Source: UMGS1781 sp045628105 (GTDB taxonomy: Bacteria; Bacillota; Clostridia; TANB77; CAG-508). Taken from it: a DNA stretch of 17,604 bases. The stretch spans positions 1-17,604 of the forward strand of contig JAZQOX010000023.1 in NCBI GenBank assembly GCA_045628105.1, written 5' to 3'. Below, piece by piece: positions 14,460 to 17,604 of the stretch (positions are counted from its first letter, which is position 1; each line of letters begins with the position of its first letter). The notes under the pieces were generated by a model, which saw only the letters and a list, made by a program, of their open reading frames with translations, was not told the DNA's origin and searched no databases. A program made the position numbers and the translations under genes.

Positions 14460-16223
14460 TTATTTTTTTATATCTATTTTTATATGTATATCTTGTAGTT
14501 GTTTGTCTGTAACAACACTTGGTGCTCCCATTAATGCATCTCTTGCTTTTTTGTTTTTAGGGAACGCAATTACTTCTCGAATATTTGGTTCATCTGCAAT
14601 TAACATTACCATTCTATCTAATCCAGGTGCAGCTCCAGCATGTGGAGGTGTTCCAAATTGAAATGCATTATATAATGCTCCAAATCTTTTTTCAACTTCA
14701 GCTTCTGGATATCCTGCTATTTCAAATGCTTTTACCATTATTTCTGGATTGTGGTTTCTTACTGCTCCTGATGCAACTTCGTATCCATTGCAAACAACAT
14801 CGTATTGGTATGCTAATATTTCTAATGGATTTTTATTTAATAATGCATCCATTCCACCTTGTGGCATTGAGAATGGGTTGTGGTTGAAATCTACAGTTCC
14901 TTCATCTGATAGTTCATACATTGGGAAGTCAACTATTAAACAGAAACGGTATGTATTTTTTTCTAATAAATCTAGTCTATTCCCCAATTCTATTCTTACT
15001 TGTCCTGCTATTTTTTGTGCTGCTTTTAATTCATCTGATATAAAGAAAATACTGCAATTTGCATCGGCACCAATTGCTTGTAATCCATTTTTTACTTCAT
15101 CAGTAATAAATTTTGCAATTCCACCTGATACATTATTTTCTGTATCAAATTTAACCCATGCTAATCCCTTTGCTCCAGCTTCTTCTACTGCATATGTAGT
15201 CATGTTATCAAAGAATTTTCTTCCTTGTTCAGCTCCATTTGGAACTATTATTGCTTTTACAGTTTTATCCTTGAACGCATTAAATTCTGTATCTTTAAAT
15301 AAACTTGTTACATCTTGTATAATAAGTGGATTTCTTAAATCTGGTTTATCTGATCCGTATTTTTCCATAGCTTCTAAGTATGGTATACGTACAAATGGAC
15401 CTTCGTCAACATGCCATGTTGTAAAATGTTTAAATGTTGATGTGAACACTTCCTCTAAAACTTTAAAAACATCTTCTTGTGTTGCAAATGACATTTCAAA
15501 GTCTATTTGATAGAATTCTCCTGGTGCTCTATCAGCTCTAGGATCCTCATCTCTAAAGCATGGAGCTATTTGGAAGTATTTATCAAATCCTGAAACCATT
15601 AATAATTGTTTGAACTGTTGTGGTGCCTGTGGAAGTGCATAAAATTCACCCGGATGTAATCTACTTGGTACTAAGAAATCTCTAGCTCCTTCTGGTGATG
15701 AATTTGCCAAAATTGGTGTTTGTATTTCATTAAATCCTAATTCATACATTTTGTCTCTTACAAATTTCATTATTTGTGAACGTAGCAAAATGTTTTTGTG
15801 AATTTTATCATTTCTTAAATCTAAGTATCTATATTCTAATCTTAAATCTTCTCTAACAGATGATATATCTATTTTTTCTGAATTGACTTCGAAAGGAAGT
15901 ACTGGTTTGCATTTTCCTAAAATATCAATTTTCTCTGCTTGTAGTTCAATTTCTCCTGTAGGAATTTTACTATTTTTGTTTGATCTTTCTGCTACAATTC
16001 CTTCAACTGAAATAACACTTTCTGTTACAAGTTCTTCAACTTTTTCATGTAAACTACTATTTTCATCAATTATTATTTGTGTAATACCAAATTGATCCCT
16101 TAAGTCAATAAATTTCATTGCACCTAAATTTCTAATTCTTTGTATCCAGCCTGCAATTTTTACTCTTTCACCCTTATTGGTAATTCTTAATTCTCCACAG
16201 TTATGTGTTCTGTATTCATTCAT
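14460..16223 (-). CDS. aspS: Aspartyl-tRNA synthetase
   Basis: 587-residue class IIb synthetase of the bacterial type, charging tRNA-Asp (possibly also tRNA-Asn if non-discriminating; not decidable here). N-terminal OB fold for anticodon binding (about 1-105), class II motif 1 (GFNEIQTP, 163-170), motif 2 (FRDEDPRADRAPGEF, 223-237), the bacterial GAD insertion (about 290-420), and motif 3 (GAAPGLDRMVM near residue 535). Length is normal. The ATG lies 1 nt after the stop of the CCA-adding enzyme gene; its AAGGAG is inside that gene's last codons and about 12 nt away, so the pair is translationally coupled. Strong terminator downstream. No in-frame CGG codon. Confidence 0.97.
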   Translation of the reverse strand: MNEYRTHNCGELRITNKGERVKIAGWIQRIRNLGAMKFIDLRDQFGITQIIIDENSSLHEKVEELVTESVISVEGIVAERSNKNSKIPTGEIELQAEKIDILGKCKPVLPFEVNSEKIDISSVREDLRLEYRYLDLRNDKIHKNILLRSQIMKFVRDKMYELGFNEIQTPILANSSPEGARDFLVPSRLHPGEFYALPQAPQQFKQLLMVSGFDKYFQIAPCFRDEDPRADRAPGEFYQIDFEMSFATQEDVFKVLEEVFTSTFKHFTTWHVDEGPFVRIPYLEAMEKYGSDKPDLRNPLIIQDVTSLFKDTEFNAFKDKTVKAIIVPNGAEQGRKFFDNMTTYAVEEAGAKGLAWVKFDTENNVSGGIAKFITDEVKNGLQAIGADANCSIFFISDELKAAQKIAGQVRIELGNRLDLLEKNTYRFCLIVDFPMYELSDEGTVDFNHNPFSMPQGGMDALLNKNPLEILAYQYDVVCNGYEVASGAVRNHNPEIMVKAFEIAGYPEAEVEKRFGALYNAFQFGTPPHAGAAPGLDRMVMLIADEPNIREVIAFPKNKKARDALMGAPSVVTDKQLQDIHIKIDIKK

Positions 16224-16224
16224 T

Positions 16225-17490
16225 TTATTCTACAACTCCTTCTATATTGCTTTTTAGCCATTTAATTCTTTCTTCGTGTAGTTTTCTTCCAAACTCTATT
16301 CCTGGTTCTAAATTGTATTCTTTTATTATGAAATCGCCATTAACTTCTTTAATCATCTTTTGTCCTATTTTCATAAAATTGTATCTATCATCTTTTATTT
16401 CTTCTTTTGAACTATCATATTCTCTGCATCGGTCGCAAAAAACAACATATTGTAAGCCTTTTAATCCAAGTGCAGATTTATCTATTTTTTCTATAAACCC
16501 AACTTTTTTTGCAATTGTCATTTGCCAGAATATTCCGCCTTTCATATGTTCTAGCACTGCAGTCATTGCACATCTTTGCCACTCTTTTGGACACCCTATT
16601 CTTTTACATAAAAGTTTTAAAGGTTCAACTCCCCTTTGTTCATGATTATAGTGATGTGGATACATTTCTTTAGGTGTTCTTCCTTTTCCTAAATCGTGTA
16701 CCAATGCACAAAATCTTATTTTTATGTCCTTTGTAATTTTAGCACAATTATTAAGAGTAAGCATTGTGTGATTATAACTATCACCTTCTGGATGATATTT
16801 TACAGGCTGAATTGCTCCTATTAAATCATATATTTCCTTAAAATGTACATCTAAAACATCAGCATCTCTTAAAACATCAAAAAATATTGAAGGTTTATCT
16901 GCTTCCAGTGCTTTCTTAAATTCAGCAAAAACTCTTTCTTTTGATAATGTTTCAAGTTCATCTCTAAGTTTACTCATAAGTTTTAACGTTCTTTTTGATA
17001 CTTTAAAATCTAATACAGCAGCCATTCTGGCAACTCTATATACTCTTAAAGGATCCTCGCTAAATCTTGAACTTGTTTCCCTTATTATTCTATTTTCTAA
17101 ATCCTCTTGTCCTTTAAAAGGATCTATTATTTCTTTTGTTAACACATTTTGTGCTATAGAATTTATTGTAATATCTCGTCTTTTCAAATCTTCTTCTATT
17201 GAAATATTCTCATTTGACTCAATTTTAAATTCTTTATGACCTTTTCCTATTTTCGTTTCTTTTCTTGCAAGTGCAAATTCTTTACCATCTATAACAAAAA
17301 CCTGAAAAGATTTTCCCTGTGTTCTAGCATTTGGAAATAATTCGATAAATCGTTCATCTGTTAAACCTGTAACGCAGTAATCTTCGTCTTTTATTGGCTT
17401 ATTTAAAATAGCATCTCTGACAGCTCCACCAACTAAATATGTAGTTCCACCATTTTGTTTGATAACATTTGCTATCTCAACTATATCCAT
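16225..17490 (-). CDS. cca: CCA tRNA nucleotidyltransferase with HD domain
   Basis: 421-residue class II nucleotidyltransferase that adds or repairs the 3' CCA of tRNAs. Head domain: YLVGGAVRDAIL (18-29), acidic pair D35/D37 (KDEDYCV), RRDITINSIA (104-113), then the nucleotide-selecting neck EDPLRVYRVARMAA (145-158). The C-terminal half carries an HD-type phosphohydrolase domain (H241; H265-D266 in LVHDLGKG; HHYNHEQRG at 279-287), as in E. coli-like enzymes. Because bacteria can split C-adding and A-adding activities between paralogues, a partial activity cannot be excluded from sequence. First gene of a unit with aspS. Start supported by AGGAGG and a near-consensus promoter. No in-frame CGG codon. 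Confidence 0.95.
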   Translation of the reverse strand: MDIVEIANVIKQNGGTTYLVGGAVRDAILNKPIKDEDYCVTGLTDERFIELFPNARTQGKSFQVFVIDGKEFALARKETKIGKGHKEFKIESNENISIEEDLKRRDITINSIAQNVLTKEIIDPFKGQEDLENRIIRETSSRFSEDPLRVYRVARMAAVLDFKVSKRTLKLMSKLRDELETLSKERVFAEFKKALEADKPSIFFDVLRDADVLDVHFKEIYDLIGAIQPVKYHPEGDSYNHTMLTLNNCAKITKDIKIRFCALVHDLGKGRTPKEMYPHHYNHEQRGVEPLKLLCKRIGCPKEWQRCAMTAVLEHMKGGIFWQMTIAKKVGFIEKIDKSALGLKGLQYVVFCDRCREYDSSKEEIKDDRYNFMKIGQKMIKEVNGDFIIKEYNLEPGIEFGRKLHEERIKWLKSNIEGVVE

Positions 17491-17514
17491 ATTTCCTCCT
17501 AATTTTACTAATTA

Positions 17515-17543
17515 ATTTTATAACTATTGTAGCTTAATGTCAA
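17515..17543 (-). promoter_or_regulatory. Promoter of cca-aspS
   Basis: Consensus TTGACA (17538-17543), 17-nt spacer, TAAAAT (17515-17520), about 24 nt before the cca start. Confidence 0.82.
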
Positions 17544-17552
17544 GAGAAATAC

Positions 17553-17588
17553 AAAAAAACATACACTAGGTCATAGAAAGGCCTAGTG
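17553..17588 (-). terminator. Terminator of the gene to the right of the window
   Basis: 7-bp stem CACTAGG / CCTAGTG (17564-17570 with 17582-17588), followed on the minus strand by a run of seven T (17553-17559) after a short gap. It ends an upstream transcription unit that lies outside the window. Confidence 0.72.
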
Positions 17589-17604
17589 GTTATCTTTTAT
17601 TTCT

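Noticed and set aside
14749..15510. Long plus-strand ORF opposite aspS (253 codons)
   Set aside because: Antisense shadow of a highly conserved enzyme gene with no independent signals.
1..17604. CRISPR array, tRNA or rRNA genes, riboswitch, prophage or complete insertion sequence
   Set aside because: No regularly spaced repeats, no cloverleaf or rRNA-like sequence recognised, no untranslated leader long enough for a riboswitch, and no transposase or phage structural genes.

Overview
The window is about 17.6 kb of very AT-rich chromosomal DNA. AGGAGG-type ribosome binding sites, tight sigma-A-like promoters, a Gram-positive LexA box and the protein families (IspG, UvrX/YolD, AI-2E/YtvI-like permease, bacterial AspRS, HD-type CCA enzyme) point to a low-GC Firmicute, most likely an anaerobic gut-type Clostridia member. 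I cannot name a genus. All genes but one (ispG) are on the minus strand.

Layout, left to right: (1) 1-3853, two ABC ATPase-permease fusions (MacB/FtsX type) in one translationally coupled unit; the downstream one is broken by a +1 frameshift and runs off the left edge. (2) 4097-5167, ispG on the plus strand, sharing a bidirectional terminator with a convergent small unknown gene (5183-5650). (3) 5744-7636, a LexA-controlled mutagenesis unit of a Y-family polymerase (UvrX-like) and a YolD-like protein. (4) 7774-9450, an AMP-forming acyl-CoA synthetase. (5) 9608-10701, an AI-2E family permease whose frame is broken twice, then a CBS-pair protein, an unknown Pro-rich-tail protein and an HNH endonuclease with a ParB-like tail (12513). 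(6) 12619-14408, a short-chain dehydrogenase and a PflA-like radical SAM protein, separated by a cluster of small intergenic repeats. (7) 14460-17490, a housekeeping pair: CCA-adding enzyme and aspartyl-tRNA synthetase.

The most striking observation cuts across genes. All three reading-frame breaks in the window have the same form: one extra C directly 5' of a GGN glycine codon, so that the original frame meets the codon CGG and the correct continuation starts one base later at GGN. By eye, these are the only in-frame CGG codons in roughly 5,000 codons of the resident genes, although CGG occurs about 23 times out of frame on the same coding strands. Two solitary, foreign-looking genes (5183-5650 and 11881-12513) carry four ordinary in-frame CGG codons. 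This suggests that CGG is an avoided, slowly decoded codon in this lineage at which ribosomes slip +1 (compare yeast Ty1 CUU-AGG-C and tolerated insertions in animal mitochondrial genes), or that a tRNA reads CGGN as a quadruplet. A systematic sequencing or assembly artefact must be excluded first.

Other points of interest are the consensus SOS box inside the uvrX promoter region, three related AATTGG-type intergenic repeats (one doubling as a terminator), a REP-like hairpin element flanked by an 11-bp direct repeat at the SDR gene's Shine-Dalgarno sequence, and a perfect palindrome over the acyl-CoA synthetase promoter.
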